Source of the DNA: Anthostomella pinea
Lineage: Eukaryota; Ascomycota; Sordariomycetes; Xylariales; Xylariaceae
Direction: 5' to 3'
DNA: 64,000 nucleotides
Assembly: GCA_963556695.1 (NCBI GenBank)
Contig: CAUWAG010000011.1
Coordinates: forward strand, 1-64,000
Every line of letters begins with the position of its first letter. Position 1 is the first letter of the stretch. The notes beneath the pieces were generated by a model. It was not told the origin of the DNA and did not search any database. It saw nothing but the letters and a program-made list of their open reading frames with translations. Made by a program: the position numbers and the translations under genes. Below, piece by piece: positions 20,470 through 29,862 of the stretch.

Positions 20470-21243
20470 CTATTCAAGGTTATCTTCAAGTTCTTTTAGC
20501 TTGCGGGCTGCAAGTTTCTCATGGATATCTGTCAGCCTCACTTGCCCCCTGAATGTCTTGAACTTTGGTGCCGGCAGCGCCTTGGTCAGGCCGTCTACAA
20601 GCATCATTCCACTCCGGACGTACTCGACGTCTATCTTCCCATTGCGTTGAGCTTCCCTTAGCCAGTGATTATGGATATCGACGTGCTTGAGCTTTGTTTG
20701 AAGTGTTTGGAGGTCCTTCCGCACCAACTTAATGGTCTGTTGGTTGTCACACCAGATCCGGAGAGTTGGACAGTCCAAGGATACGCCAATATCTCTAAGG
20801 AGCCGTGAGACAAACATCACTTCCTTGGCTGCTTGGGCAAGGGATAACAGTTCTGCCTCTGTTGTTGAGGTTGTCACTGTGTTCTGTTTGTTTGCTCTCT
20901 AGCCAATGATGTCTCCAAATAACTTCATGACATATGCTTGTGAGCTTTTTCGGTCAAGGCAGTTGTCGGCAAACGATGCATCGCTCCATATTTCCAGCAG
21001 ATCTTCACCTCCTAAGTGAAGAGCAAAAGACCTGGTGCCCTTCAGGTACTCTGATAGATGCTCTGCAGCAGCAGCATATCAATTGTTTGGGTTGATATTT
21101 AAGCGTGAAAGCCGAGAGGCAGCAAAGGAGATATCGAGTCGTGTGATCACTGCTGCGTACGGGATTGATCCGATCTTCTTTTGGTATCTGTTGATTGAGG
21201 CTGGCGAGGCAAGCTCGTCACTTGGGACAATCAATGACCTCAC
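20470..21243 (-). pseudogene. Ty1/copia pol 3' end (RT tail and RNase H)
   Basis: Minus-strand reading gives IPYAAVITRLDISFAASRLS, then SEYLKGTRSFALHLGG, and TTSTTEAELLSLAQAAKEVM. It continues through DNQQTIKLVRKDL and KHVDIHNHWLRE to a stop at 20470. This is the C-terminal copia RNase H. Two stops interrupt it; one (TAG before RANKQ) sits where the family has Trp, a G-to-A change. The 5' part is cut off at the LINE copy 2 junction near 21243. Confidence 0.88.
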
Positions 21244-21370
21244 CAAAAACAACTATTTTTCTTGGCGCCCCGCTGTTAGGGCGCAACCTCTATATCTGCA
21301 CTAAAACAGGCATCTATTTCAGTACCTGACTATCCTTGCCAAGGCGCAGAAAATTTTTCTCACAAGCTGG

Positions 21371-22948
21371 ATGGCACCCCTTCACGATAGGCCCCCAAAT
21401 ACGCCAGTGGCCGTCCCAAAGACGACTACTGGCGGCGTGCTCAAATCCCCGGTCCCTAAAAGAACATATGGCCCGGCAACCCCAAGCAAGCTCCGCCAGG
21501 CACTGCTCGACGACATCAACAGCAGCCTGTCACAGGTCTCTGAGGCTGACTTCACCATTGTTTCCCCTCTGAAAGGAAAATCCCGAAATATTAATACTAG
21601 CAGCATCATTGATATGGAAGTACCTCAATCAAACAAAATCTCTACAGACCAAGCCATTAGAGGCGATACAGGGAACAAGGTCTCTTCCTCAAAGTGCCAG
21701 GACCAAGTAGCCAAAATACTGGCTAAAGACAAGCATCTCTATGAAGCCAGGATGACAATGTTTCAAGAGTGTGCTGCAGCAGTCGATAAGACACTGGAAA
21801 AAGCTGGAACCGAACTATACTCTCATGCCAAGGAGTTCAGCGCTTTCTTCTCCAAATGCCTGAACGAGTGGCTGGAAACCCGAGATCTGCCCAAAAGAAA
21901 GACCACTCCTGGCGGGATAGGGATAGGGAAGCCCACCATGACCTTCGCCCAAGCTGTCTCCTCTGGCCAACGACAGCATCCATGGACAGTCAACACTACC
22001 ATGAAGAAAACACAGCCTGGCGCCCTTATCACTGCCAACCAACTGAAGAAGAAGCAGGATGATCTCCGGGTCTTTGTCCGCATGGATAATAGCCACTTAG
22101 AGCCTTATGGAATCAAGTCTACACTGAACAGAAGACTTAAGCTCCACCCTCAGGAGCTTAGAGAAGTGACACGGTGTCCTTCTGGTTTTACCTTACACCC
22201 AAGGGACAAGCCAACTCAGGCTAAGCTTCTGGCTTTTCAAGAAGAAATTGCCGACATTCTTAAGGCACAAAAGATTGAGACCCACACAGTCTGGCATCAT
22301 TACAAGGTCAATGGATGCCCAAGAAAGGTCATCAGTGCAGAAGGGTTCACAATCGATATTACCGACACTATTGTTGCCGATGAAGTTGAAGCCCAAACAG
22401 GCGACAGACCTCTGAGGTGCATACTCTCAAAGAACACGATTGATTCTGATCCAGAAACTACATGGATAATCTCTCTGCCCAGTGCAGCAAGGAAACCATT
22501 CACGCTTTTTGCCCACTCAATGACCTCAAGGCATATTCAACACACCCCCAAGGTTCACCAGTGTGCCAGCTGCTTCAGATACCATGGTAGGAATTACCGA
22601 TGCGAAAAGCAAGTATGTGCACACTGCGCCAACACAGTACACCAGGGAGAGTGCGAAAAACCAATCCCAAAGTGTGTCAACTGCAAAGGACCTCATGCTG
22701 CCAATTTCAATAAATGCCCTGCCCGCCCCAAGATTGTGAAAGGTACCATCCATAAGCACACATGGGAGCAAATCCAGGAAATAAGGCTAGCCGGAGAAAG
22801 AGCCAGATCCAAGGCCTTCAACGAAGCAGGCAGAAACCAAGCTGGGTCCACACCCAGTAACAATAACAAAGACACCACAATGCAAATCGACACAACAGAT
22901 ACAACTCATCCCAGAGATGCCGATACCATTGTTGTCAGTCAATGTTAG
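21371..22948 (+). CDS. LINE ORF1, nucleic-acid-binding gag-like protein
   Basis: 525 residues. The N-terminal part is basic and poorly conserved; a helical region spans about residues 90-180. The C-terminal third has three zinc knuckles in a row (CASCFRYHGRNYRC, CAHCANTVHQGEC, CVNCKGPHAANFNKC), which bind element RNA in such proteins. The ATG at 21371 follows the 5' UTR and the same context exists in copy 1. The stop TAG at 22946-22948 overlaps the ORF2 start. No RIP-type stop is present, so this copy is young or escaped RIP. Confidence 0.9.
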   Translation: MAPLHDRPPNTPVAVPKTTTGGVLKSPVPKRTYGPATPSKLRQALLDDINSSLSQVSEADFTIVSPLKGKSRNINTSSIIDMEVPQSNKISTDQAIRGDTGNKVSSSKCQDQVAKILAKDKHLYEARMTMFQECAAAVDKTLEKAGTELYSHAKEFSAFFSKCLNEWLETRDLPKRKTTPGGIGIGKPTMTFAQAVSSGQRQHPWTVNTTMKKTQPGALITANQLKKKQDDLRVFVRMDNSHLEPYGIKSTLNRRLKLHPQELREVTRCPSGFTLHPRDKPTQAKLLAFQEEIADILKAQKIETHTVWHHYKVNGCPRKVISAEGFTIDITDTIVADEVEAQTGDRPLRCILSKNTIDSDPETTWIISLPSAARKPFTLFAHSMTSRHIQHTPKVHQCASCFRYHGRNYRCEKQVCAHCANTVHQGECEKPIPKCVNCKGPHAANFNKCPARPKIVKGTIHKHTWEQIQEIRLAGERARSKAFNEAGRNQAGSTPSNNNKDTTMQIDTTDTTHPRDADTIVVSQC

Positions 22949-25900
22949 GTACATCAAACAAAACACATCGACACAGGCACCTAGTCATCCATTCTATGAA
23001 CACAGCAGGAGGACAAAAGAGTACAGGCCCTACAGAGTTAGCCATCAACCTGGCTGACTACAAAGGAGAACAAGCAGACATCATTCTGATGCAAGAGCCC
23101 TGGGTCGGCATACCACCAAGCAAGAGAATGGGAGTAAAGACACACCCCAATTACAATATATACTCCCCAGTGGATTCCTGGGACAGCGACAGTACACGGC
23201 CCAGATCTCTCATCTATGTGAGAAAACACCTTCAAGCGGATCAACTTCGGCCCTATGCTACACGAGACATCACCTGGGTCAAGGTACAAGGCATCACTTT
23301 TGCCAGTGTTTACCGACCATGTGACAACCCACAGGAAGTGGATGACATTCTAGAAGTATGGACTCCACCTTTTGGCTGTGTTATAGCTGGAGATTTTAAT
23401 GCTGGCGACACATCCTGGGACTCGAACAATCCAGGATATCACGGTGGTGTCATACTTGCACAGACTATGGCAGACCACGGACTGGATCTGATTTCTGAAC
23501 CAGATGTCCCAACACATGACGATGGAAATGTACTGGATCTGGTGTTCTTAGATGTCCCCATGGCTGAAGCCTCAGTCAATGATGCACTTCAGTGCACCTC
23601 AGATCACGAGACATTACGAATAGTCATTCCAATTCAGAGAGATCGGGACCGAGTTCCCAAGGCCAATCATTGGATAGTACCGGACGACAAACTACAAGAG
23701 CTGGCAGACAATGTCCAAACCAGGATTCATGAACTCCCCCAGCTAGGTGTATCCCCTGGCCAGGTGGATAGATTTACACAAAGCTTGATCAATATGATTC
23801 AAGGCTGTATCAGGACAGTGGGCAAGAAGCCCGGTCAATCTAGGCCCACTGCTTGGTGGAATGATGACTGCAAAGCAGCTGCTCAGACATACAGGGCCCT
23901 TTCTAAACAGACCACAAGCCAAGAAGGGCGAAATTCAGCCCGACGGGAATTTCGCTATGTGGTCCGAAAAGCTAAGAGAGAGTACTGGCAGACTCTAATT
24001 GATTCAGCGACTGAACCAAAAGACCTGTACAGAATTGTTTCCTGGCACAAGCTGTCAGCAGGATTACGTTCCCCACCAATCATTATTGGGGACCAAATCT
24101 ATGAGTCACAAGAGAGCAAAGCAAATGCACTACGCTTAGCCACGCTTGAACGAAGCACCCCAGACAACGATATCACCGACCCCTGGTCTGTTCAGATCAC
24201 ACAAGCCAAGCCACACATCCCCCTCGAATACCATGTCGGACTAGAAGAGGCTGAAGGGTGCACTATAAGGACCAAGAGCAACTCCCCGGGAGTAGACACC
24301 CTCACAGTACGGATTCTGAAAGCTTGCTGGCCAGTCATTGGGGAGCATATCAGAGCCCTTTTCCAGACCTGCCTACAGATTGGACACCACCCTAAACCAT
24401 TCAAAGTAGCTGAGGTGGTGATGATCCCAAAGCCAGACAAGAAAGACTACTCCAACCCCAGGGCCTACAGACCAATATCGCTATTATCATGTCTTGGCAA
24501 AGGCCTAGAACGACTCATTGCAAAAAGAATTGCCTGGTTTGTTATCAAACTTGGAATTCTAGCTCCACAACATTTTGGAGCTCTACCAAAGCGCTCTGCC
24601 ACCGACTTGGTAGCTGCACTCATACACGATATTGAGCAGGCCCTTGACCAAGGCCTTGTTGTAACGGTAGTCACAGCAGATGTGACAGGGGCCTTCGATG
24701 CTGCCCTAATGGGACGGCTGGTGGTTCGCATGAGAGAACAGGGCTGGCCAGGCTTTCTTATAAGATGGGTCCAGTCATTCATGTCTGAACGATCCGCAAG
24801 AGTTCGGTTTGAAGGTATTGTGACCGATATAAAAGCCCTCACTTGTGGGCTACCACAAGGCTCACCAGCTTCTCCAATTCTTTATATGCTATATACAGAG
24901 CCAATCTGTGCCCGACTCGGGATGAAAAGAAGACGCTTTGGATATGCAGACGACCTAGCAACTCTCTGCATTGGAAAGGACCTCAAAGAAACAGCCAAAG
25001 AGGCTTCTAAAAAATTTTACCTGCTCAACCAATGGGGACACGACAACGCTATTGAATTTGATCCCGACAAAACCGAGATCATGCATTTCTCACGGAAAAA
25101 GAACTCAGACAATCCTCCGGTCCGCCACGGGACAATGAACAGAACAGCAAAGAACTCCATGCGATGGCTGGGTGTCTTCCTGGATAGAAAACTGAACTTC
25201 AAAGATCACGTTTCCTACTGGGCCAAGAAAGCTAGTAGGGTAGCAAACCACATTCGAGGACTATGCAACACAGTCAAAGGACTTCCAGTAAAGTCAACCA
25301 AGAAGGCTGTGAAAACTTGTGTTATTCCTATTCTTACACATGGCCTGGAGGCCTGGTACCCAGGAATGGAAAAAATTGGGAGCTTAGGTGGGACATCAGC
25401 ATGTCGCATTAAAAGGCTTCTTGGAACAATAGATGCTGTACTACGAACGGCAATCAGAGCTATCCTGCCGGTCTGGAAAACACACCCTGGACATATCCTA
25501 CACTTTGAATCACAGATTCCTCCAGCAGGAATTCTTGCAGAGTCAATAAGAAGACGTCACGGCTTCCGACTCGGAAGAGTAGACCAGAGACACCCTCTTG
25601 TTGGCAGGCTCCAAATACAAGCTCGCAAAGAACCAACAAGGCTACAAAGAAGCTTCCAACTAGTCCCTGACTTCCAGAGACCAATACTCACCAAGCCATC
25701 ATGGAAAAAGGCCCCAGTCCGTAAAGACAAGGACAAAGAAACAGAGCTCTTCAAGCAATGGTTACAGGAAAGAAATACGAACACTGACCTTGTCATCTAC
25801 TCAGATGGATCACAATTGGATGACCAAGGCACAACCCGCACTGGATGGGGTTATACCATCAGGAAAGGCGGCACTGCACAAGAAGTATACCGGGGAAGGG

Positions 25901-26631
25901 GCAGACTTCTACAAGCAGAAGTAGTGGATGCTGAAGTCCATGGTGCTCTCCAAGGTCTTGCAGCAGCCAGGGCAATTGGATACAGAAAACAGCTATATGT
26001 CTGCCTGGACAACACATCAGTGGTAGATGGGCTTAATGGGACTCCACCCGAGACATCACAGAACATTTTTCTACGGTTTCAAGAACTTGCCACAGCACAC
26101 ACTCCTGGAGTGACCGTCAAGTGGATTCCTGGACACAGAGATATTGATGGTAATAAGGCTGCTGACACACTAGCAAAAGAGGGCGCCATGCTAGAAACAG
26201 ACACAACAAACCTTCCCACAATCTCTTGGGTCAAGAGAGATCTCAAGAGAAAGGGCAAGAAAGAGTTCAATCAATGGTGGAAAGACCAATCAGAACCTAG
26301 GTATCAAGAAGTATACTCACATGCAGTAACTGAAAGAGGCCTTATATCTTTTAAGAGGAGCACTCTACACAGACTTCTAGCGGCCAGATCTGGACATGGC
26401 GACTTTGCCAGATACCACGAACGCTTTGGGCATACAGACTCGAACAACCACTGCAGCTATGGTGAAAAGAAAACACCACAACACATTTTCTTTTGTAGGA
26501 GGCTGGGGAAAAATCGGTTATTGCCTAGGTACTCGCCTAGGACAGCCTGTTTACAATACTTGGGAGAGAGGAGCACAGAATGGGCAAAATTCGTGGAGAA
26601 GAGCAAGTTCTTTTCAACAATCTGCCCCTGA
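22942..26631 (+). CDS. LINE ORF2: endonuclease, reverse transcriptase, RNase H
   Basis: 1229 residues, closely similar to copy 1 ORF2. Endonuclease (QEPW, GDFNAGD, SDHE), RT (DVTGAFDAAL, FGYADD) and RNase H (YSDGSQ, GNKAADTLAKEG) are all present. Two differences from copy 1 matter: GNEAAD has become GNKAAD next to a catalytic aspartate, and the C-terminal HCSCGEKK has become HCSYGEKK, losing one cysteine of the Cys/His motif. Both are G-to-A changes. The frame is open, but the protein may be impaired. Confidence 0.9.
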   Translation: MLGTSNKTHRHRHLVIHSMNTAGGQKSTGPTELAINLADYKGEQADIILMQEPWVGIPPSKRMGVKTHPNYNIYSPVDSWDSDSTRPRSLIYVRKHLQADQLRPYATRDITWVKVQGITFASVYRPCDNPQEVDDILEVWTPPFGCVIAGDFNAGDTSWDSNNPGYHGGVILAQTMADHGLDLISEPDVPTHDDGNVLDLVFLDVPMAEASVNDALQCTSDHETLRIVIPIQRDRDRVPKANHWIVPDDKLQELADNVQTRIHELPQLGVSPGQVDRFTQSLINMIQGCIRTVGKKPGQSRPTAWWNDDCKAAAQTYRALSKQTTSQEGRNSARREFRYVVRKAKREYWQTLIDSATEPKDLYRIVSWHKLSAGLRSPPIIIGDQIYESQESKANALRLATLERSTPDNDITDPWSVQITQAKPHIPLEYHVGLEEAEGCTIRTKSNSPGVDTLTVRILKACWPVIGEHIRALFQTCLQIGHHPKPFKVAEVVMIPKPDKKDYSNPRAYRPISLLSCLGKGLERLIAKRIAWFVIKLGILAPQHFGALPKRSATDLVAALIHDIEQALDQGLVVTVVTADVTGAFDAALMGRLVVRMREQGWPGFLIRWVQSFMSERSARVRFEGIVTDIKALTCGLPQGSPASPILYMLYTEPICARLGMKRRRFGYADDLATLCIGKDLKETAKEASKKFYLLNQWGHDNAIEFDPDKTEIMHFSRKKNSDNPPVRHGTMNRTAKNSMRWLGVFLDRKLNFKDHVSYWAKKASRVANHIRGLCNTVKGLPVKSTKKAVKTCVIPILTHGLEAWYPGMEKIGSLGGTSACRIKRLLGTIDAVLRTAIRAILPVWKTHPGHILHFESQIPPAGILAESIRRRHGFRLGRVDQRHPLVGRLQIQARKEPTRLQRSFQLVPDFQRPILTKPSWKKAPVRKDKDKETELFKQWLQERNTNTDLVIYSDGSQLDDQGTTRTGWGYTIRKGGTAQEVYRGRGRLLQAEVVDAEVHGALQGLAAARAIGYRKQLYVCLDNTSVVDGLNGTPPETSQNIFLRFQELATAHTPGVTVKWIPGHRDIDGNKAADTLAKEGAMLETDTTNLPTISWVKRDLKRKGKKEFNQWWKDQSEPRYQEVYSHAVTERGLISFKRSTLHRLLAARSGHGDFARYHERFGHTDSNNHCSYGEKKTPQHIFFCRRLGKNRLLPRYSPRTACLQYLGERSTEWAKFVEKSKFFSTICP

Positions 26632-26838
26632 TAGATAACCTTCCTTGAAGGACCAGATGGATGACCCCAAGGTCATACCGCCACAACAACGGGGATGGGC
26701 CCGTAAGCGGGACTGACTGTACTTATTATCTTGAGACCTCCACAACCCTGCGATGCAGAGGCTCTGGGAGGCGTGGTTTGCACTACTGAGGAGCTACCCC
26801 CCACGTTAAATACAAAACAAACAAACAAACAAACAAAC

Positions 26839-27537
26839 AATGTCCAAACCAGGATTCATGAACTCCCCCGGCTGGGTGTATCCCCTGGCCAGGTGGACAC
26901 CTTTACACAAAGCCTGATCAACATGATCCAAGGCTGTATCAGGACAGTGGGCAAGAGGCCCCGTCAATCTAGGCCTACTGCTTGGTGGAATGATGACTGC
27001 AAAGCAGCTGTTCAGACATACAGGGCCCTTTCCAAACAGACTATAAGCCAAGAAGGACAAAATTCAGCCCGACAGGAATTTCGCGGCGTGGTTCGGAAAG
27101 CTAGGAGAGAGTACTGGCAGACTCTAATCAATTCAGCAACTGAGCCAAAGGACCTATACAGAATCGTCTCTTGGCACAAGTTATCAGCAGGATTGCGTTC
27201 CCCTCCAATCATCATAGGAGACCAAATATTCGAGTCACAAGAGAGCAAGGCAAATGCATTACGCTCAGCCACGCTTGAACGAAGTACCTCAGACAATGAT
27301 ATCATCGACCCCTGGTCCGCTCAGATCATACAACCCAAGCCACACATCCCCCTTGAATACCACGTCGGACTGGAAGAGGCTGAAGGGTGCACTTTAGGAA
27401 CCAAGAGCAACTCCCCGGGAGTAGATACCCTCACAGTACGGATTCTGAAAGCTTGCTGGCCAGTCATTGGTGAACATATCAGAGCCCTTTTCCAGACCTG
27501 CCTACAGATTGGACACCACCCTAAACCATTCAAAGTT
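26839..27537 (+). repeat. Internal LINE ORF2 fragment
   Basis: About 700 bp match 23708-24412 of LINE copy 2 (endonuclease-RT linker and start of RT) and are open as part of a 297-codon frame. It starts directly after the tail of copy 2 and stops at a copia LTR. It is distinct in sequence from copy 2, for example SNSPGVDTL preceded by TLGTK. Confidence 0.9.
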
Positions 27538-27718
27538 GTTGAATGGGAGCCGGAAATAGATACCGGAAGATCTCCAGTGGGGCAGAGACGCACAGGGCAT
27601 CTGACCCACCAAGAAGACAGATGATCAATCTCTGTACGCTGAAGAAGCAGAGAAGAACAAGCACAAAAACAGAACACACTTGACAACCTGAATAATCTGA
27701 ACTCGCTTGCATCTGACA
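27538..27718 (+). repeat. Copia LTR (TGTTGAATGG family), most complete copy
   Basis: Starts TGTTGAATGGGAGCC and ends CTTGCATCTGACA, so it has TG...CA ends. Related copies lie at 13091 and 20399 (minus). The five bases on either side do not match, so there is no target duplication. Confidence 0.78.
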
Positions 27719-27719
27719 C

Positions 27720-27827
27720 ATATCGACTCTATCCCCCTGGTCACCGTGCACGCGCCCACGCGCGCCGTGTGCAGATCCGTGCGTAAATCGACTCTAGTAG
27801 AGTCGATTTGGGAATAACGCCTAGGGT
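27720..27827 (+). repeat. Short palindromic repeat, copy 1
   Basis: Begins ATATCGACTCTA and has a perfect 25-bp palindrome (arms AAATCGACTCTA / TAGAGTCGATTT, one central base) at 27785-27809, followed by GGGAATAACGCCTAGGGT. The second copy is at 28345-28453. Its left edge touches the copia LTR end. Confidence 0.8.
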
Positions 27828-28344
27828 TAGCAACCCACTCAGGTGGCGAGAACTCGAAGCCGGCTTGTAGTTCCGCCTGGCTGGAGAAGATGCCGGGGAT
27901 CTGCTGGACTTCTTGCGCAATTCTACGCCGCTCTTGCGTCGTTCGTGACGCGTGGCCTGCAGCTTTCAGATATGTCTTGACCTGGGTCGCTACACATGTA
28001 TAGTGACACTCTAAACAAATAACAATCTTTCATTGTGAGATATAGATAAACAGAGTCATAATGGAGTCGTCCTATATATAAGAGAAGAAGAGATAAAGAG
28101 AAAGAAAACAAATAACGAGTCGTGTCTATTATTTACCTGCCGTTTAACCCTTTGTCTAGCCCGGGACCCGCTAGCTTGGCATCCCGCCCGCTTCCCACCC
28201 TAACCCCAAACTTTCCCTTAACCCTAACTGGCAAAGAAAGCCCCCTTCCAACGGTTGCAGCGACATGCAGACAACATAGCCAGATTCGCCGTCTCGTCTT
28301 CTTAATATACCCGTCAACGCCGACTGTATTTTCGCATGGGAACC
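27828..28344. other. Spacer with a short minus-strand frame and LTR-like block
   Basis: About 27830-27990 is open on the minus strand (ATQVKTYLKAAGHAS, then RRRIAQEVQQIPGIF and FEFSPPEWVANP) and looks like a real but unidentified protein fragment. The block 28000-28140 has a TATA-like CCTATATATAAGAG and could be a degraded LTR. CCCTAA occurs at 28198 and 28219 but not as an array. Confidence 0.35.
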
Positions 28345-28453
28345 AAATCGACTCTACCCCCCCTGTCACGTGTGCACCGATCAGCCCTTGGCTTGTGCGG
28401 GCCCGTGCGCAAATCGACTCGAGTAGAGTCGATTTGGGAATAATGCTTAGGGT
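28345..28453 (+). repeat. Short palindromic repeat, copy 2
   Basis: Starts AAATCGACTCTA at 28345 and its inverted copy TAGAGTCGATTT ends at 28435, so the 91-bp core has perfect 12-bp inverted ends. The right part is a 25-bp near-palindrome (28411-28435). GGGAATAATGCTTAGGGT follows, as in copy 1 with transitions. Its right edge lies at the point where the beta-propeller coding sequence stops making sense. Confidence 0.82.
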
Positions 28454-29242
28454 CGCCTCGGTCTGTCCAGTAAAGCGACTGTGTATCGCTGTCGATCTCA
28501 AGATCAATGGGCTCGGATAGATTGTCGAAGAGCAGCTCGATGTCGTCGCGGGTCTCTGTAGTCTTACCCGCCGGCATCTCTATGTTAGCGCGGAAGACGC
28601 GGCCTTGGAAGCCTGACATATTAGTCAGTTAGAAACATCTCACGTCCGATCAGCCATGGGAGGCGAACCTTTGGTCGGCCCTTTCTGCGTCCAAAAGAAC
28701 TTCCCATGCTTTGTATCGATAGCAATCCCGACATAATGCAGCGTCTTGTCGCCTACATCCTGCATCTTCCGCCAGTCACCGTGTTTGACCAGAACCTCCT
28801 TCCCGCTCCCATCCAGGTTACAGCAATGTACGCGAAGGCCTTCCCGCTCCCATCCAGGTTACAGCAATGTACACGAAGGCCTTCCCGATCGCACACATAC
28901 AGCCTGTGGTTGGTGCGGTCAACGATGACTTGTTTCGGCGTATGTATCTCGCCATCGTTAAACAAGTCCTTGACATTCCTTCCGCTGAGATCAGAAGACT
29001 GGACCATGCCATCGTTCTTGTCAGGGTGGCCCATCTGGGTCCAGATGATAGATATGGCCGCCATCTTCCAGTAGGACGTCTATGCCATCTGGCATGCGCT
29101 CATGGTCGATGAGAGTCTTGAGCTGGCCGCCCTTGGATGATCCGACTGCTACACGGCCAGCGGCGAATGGGTCCTCTGGATCGTCTGTCTCGTTGCCGAC
29201 GTTGAAGTCAAGTATGTATAAGATGGGGGCGTTGCCAGTCAT
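28436..29242 (-). pseudogene. YWTD-type beta-propeller protein, disrupted
   Basis: Starts MTGNAPILYILDFNVGNETD and shows blades with GIDVLLEDGGHIY, SSDLSGRNVKDLF, QVIVDRTNHRLYVCDREGLR and LEIDSDTQSLYWTDRGDP. These are repeats like the LDL-receptor class B propeller seen in several fungal proteins. An intron with a TAACTGACTAAT branch region fits 28614-28669. Three defects kill it: an indel of about four bases after GGHIY (near 29050), a 41-bp tandem duplication (28798-28879) that shifts the frame, and a palindromic repeat joining the coding sequence after the RGDP blade. Start ATG at 29242. Confidence 0.75.
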
Positions 29243-29862
29243 TGCTGCTTGTTATTGCGTTCAAGCACCGTGGAAATACTCTATTTCAGGCGCCGTGCGT
29301 GTGAAGATTGAGCTGAGATCATTGATGGCTGATGAAGGGAACCAATAAGATGGTGCGCGTGCGGGAGGAAGGGAAGAAGCGTAGACTCCGCAGCTGCGGT
29401 ATTGTACGGAAGCAACTCTGCCTGATGACTTGCCTGATCATAGTTGTCCTGCCACATGATCACATGGAGACGGTCCGGGTGGGACGTTTTGGGCCTTCAA
29501 TGAGGCCGATACCATCAGGAACACATCATCGAAGAATGGAGAAAGCGATGGCCCTGCTTCGACCAAGCACAATAGCGCCGGCTAGTCCTCGGTCGTGACG
29601 TAAGTTGCGAGTCATGGCAACAAGGCTGATACAATGTTGGCAGGTGAATCGAGTATCTTGGCCCAGTCCTTTGTCCTGAAGCCAACCGCGACTTTGGATA
29701 GTCAACTTGATACACTACTTGAAACATCCCGCATCATTGTTGGTATGATTCTTTGTTCTCGTGGCCCATGAACCTACCAACACCCGCTGAAAACTGTCAG
29801 CCTCGCGCGGGCAGCGGACAATTGATCCCACGCTCGTGCAATCTCAACCAGACGCAACTAGA
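29243..29862. other. Intergenic, no gene recognised
   Basis: Lies between the dead propeller gene (starting at 29242) and the stop of the phosphotransferase gene; short open frames lack motifs. Confidence 0.5.

Larger units (their letters stand above)
21244..26838 (+). mobile_element. Tad1-like LINE, copy 2, full length, both ORFs open
   Basis: 5' UTR, ORF1 (21371-22948), ORF2 (22942-26631), 3' UTR to CACGTTAAAT at about 26811, then a tail of AAAC repeats to 26838. It matches copy 1 on the opposite strand throughout. The left edge abuts a copia relic and the right edge abuts an internal LINE fragment. No target-site duplication is recognisable, so the junctions have probably been rearranged. 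Confidence 0.92.

Noticed and set aside
28190..28235. CCCTAA/CCCTAAC words suggesting interstitial telomere repeats
   Set aside because: Only two isolated copies with other sequence between them; not an array.
20226..28453. A complete copia element between the minus-strand LTR at 20399 and the LTR at 27538
   Set aside because: The two LTRs are in opposite orientation and the interval is filled by a LINE, so they do not bound one element.
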